Assembly (NCBI GenBank): GCA_037444075.1
Contig: JBBIND010000023.1
Location: 1-49,449, forward strand
Direction of reading: 5' to 3'
DNA length: 49,449 nt
Source of the DNA: JBBIND01 sp037444075
GTDB taxonomy: Bacteria; Acidobacteriota; Terriglobia; Bryobacterales; Bryobacteraceae
Every line of letters starts with the position of its first letter. Position 1 is the first letter of the stretch. The notes beneath the pieces are model-generated. The model was not told where the DNA came from. It searched no databases and saw nothing but the letters and a program-made list of their open reading frames with translations. Of this stretch, positions 49,448-49,449 are shown in pieces. A program made the translations under genes and the position numbers.

Positions 49448-49449
49448 CC

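Overview
The window is bacterial, GC-rich and densely coding, with no gene-free stretch over 300 bases. From about 1.74 kb onward the gene set suggests an Acidobacteriota genome, probably of the Solibacterales/Bryobacterales kind. The signs are an Oar-like TonB-dependent receptor with an N-terminal carboxypeptidase-regulatory domain, a 'VWFA-related acidobacterial' secreted protein, PqaA, a type-2 TrpB, exported oxidoreductases and isomerases, and remnants of Npt-type nucleotide transporters. This is an inference from families; no marker phylogeny was possible. The first ~1.74 kb looks like a different, alphaproteobacterium-like genome. It joins the rest in mid-gene, where a small hypothetical protein runs in frame into a dehydratase lacking its N-terminal third, so this end is probably a misassembly.

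Layout: 0-1.74 kb, alphaproteobacterial fragment (membrane protein tail, phosphodiester glycosidase, small hypothetical). 1.74-7.2 kb, truncated YjhG/YagF-type dehydratase, then ileS-lspA-lgt (isoleucyl-tRNA synthetase plus two lipoprotein-maturation enzymes). 7.2-9.2 kb, three TadE/TadG-like genes. 9.5-11.8 kb, DUF1015 protein and an exported Gfo/Idh/MocA oxidoreductase. 11.9-16.4 kb, a large exported protein of unknown function and a VWFA-domain protein, closed by an intrinsic terminator. 16.5-21.5 kb, a complete five-gene type III-A CRISPR effector operon (csm1-csm5). 21.6-26 kb, ExeA-like ATPase, two exported SAM methyltransferases, fused E1 2-oxoacid dehydrogenase. 26-31.4 kb, TonB-dependent receptor diverging from pqaA. 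31.3-36.3 kb, the minus-strand group yihY-pfk-isomerase-like-trpB2. 36.4-43.9 kb, a TPR protein and a 2240-residue TamB-TamA fusion. 43.9-49.4 kb, an accessory stretch with several truncated, nonsense-interrupted or fused genes around an intact beta-CASP nuclease.

Two systems stand out. (1) The csm operon encodes a whole Csm effector, but its Cas10 starts directly at the Palm1 domain: it has no HD nuclease and no cysteine-pair zinc module, while keeping the GGDD cyclase motif. Csm3 keeps its target-RNA-cleaving aspartate. No cas6, csm6/CARF effector, cas1/cas2 or CRISPR array is in the window, so crRNA and any cyclic-oligoadenylate-activated effector must come from elsewhere. (2) At 37.2-43.9 kb the inner-membrane-anchored TamB bridge and the outer-membrane Omp85/TamA (five POTRA domains plus barrel) are one continuous reading frame, in effect a single-chain translocation and assembly module spanning the envelope.

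A caution applies to the right-hand side. YihY, a purple-acid-phosphatase-like gene, an Npt transporter and an FAA-hydrolase/MscS chimera all look as if internal segments were removed. Either this locus is decaying or the assembly has dropped segments; read mapping would decide.
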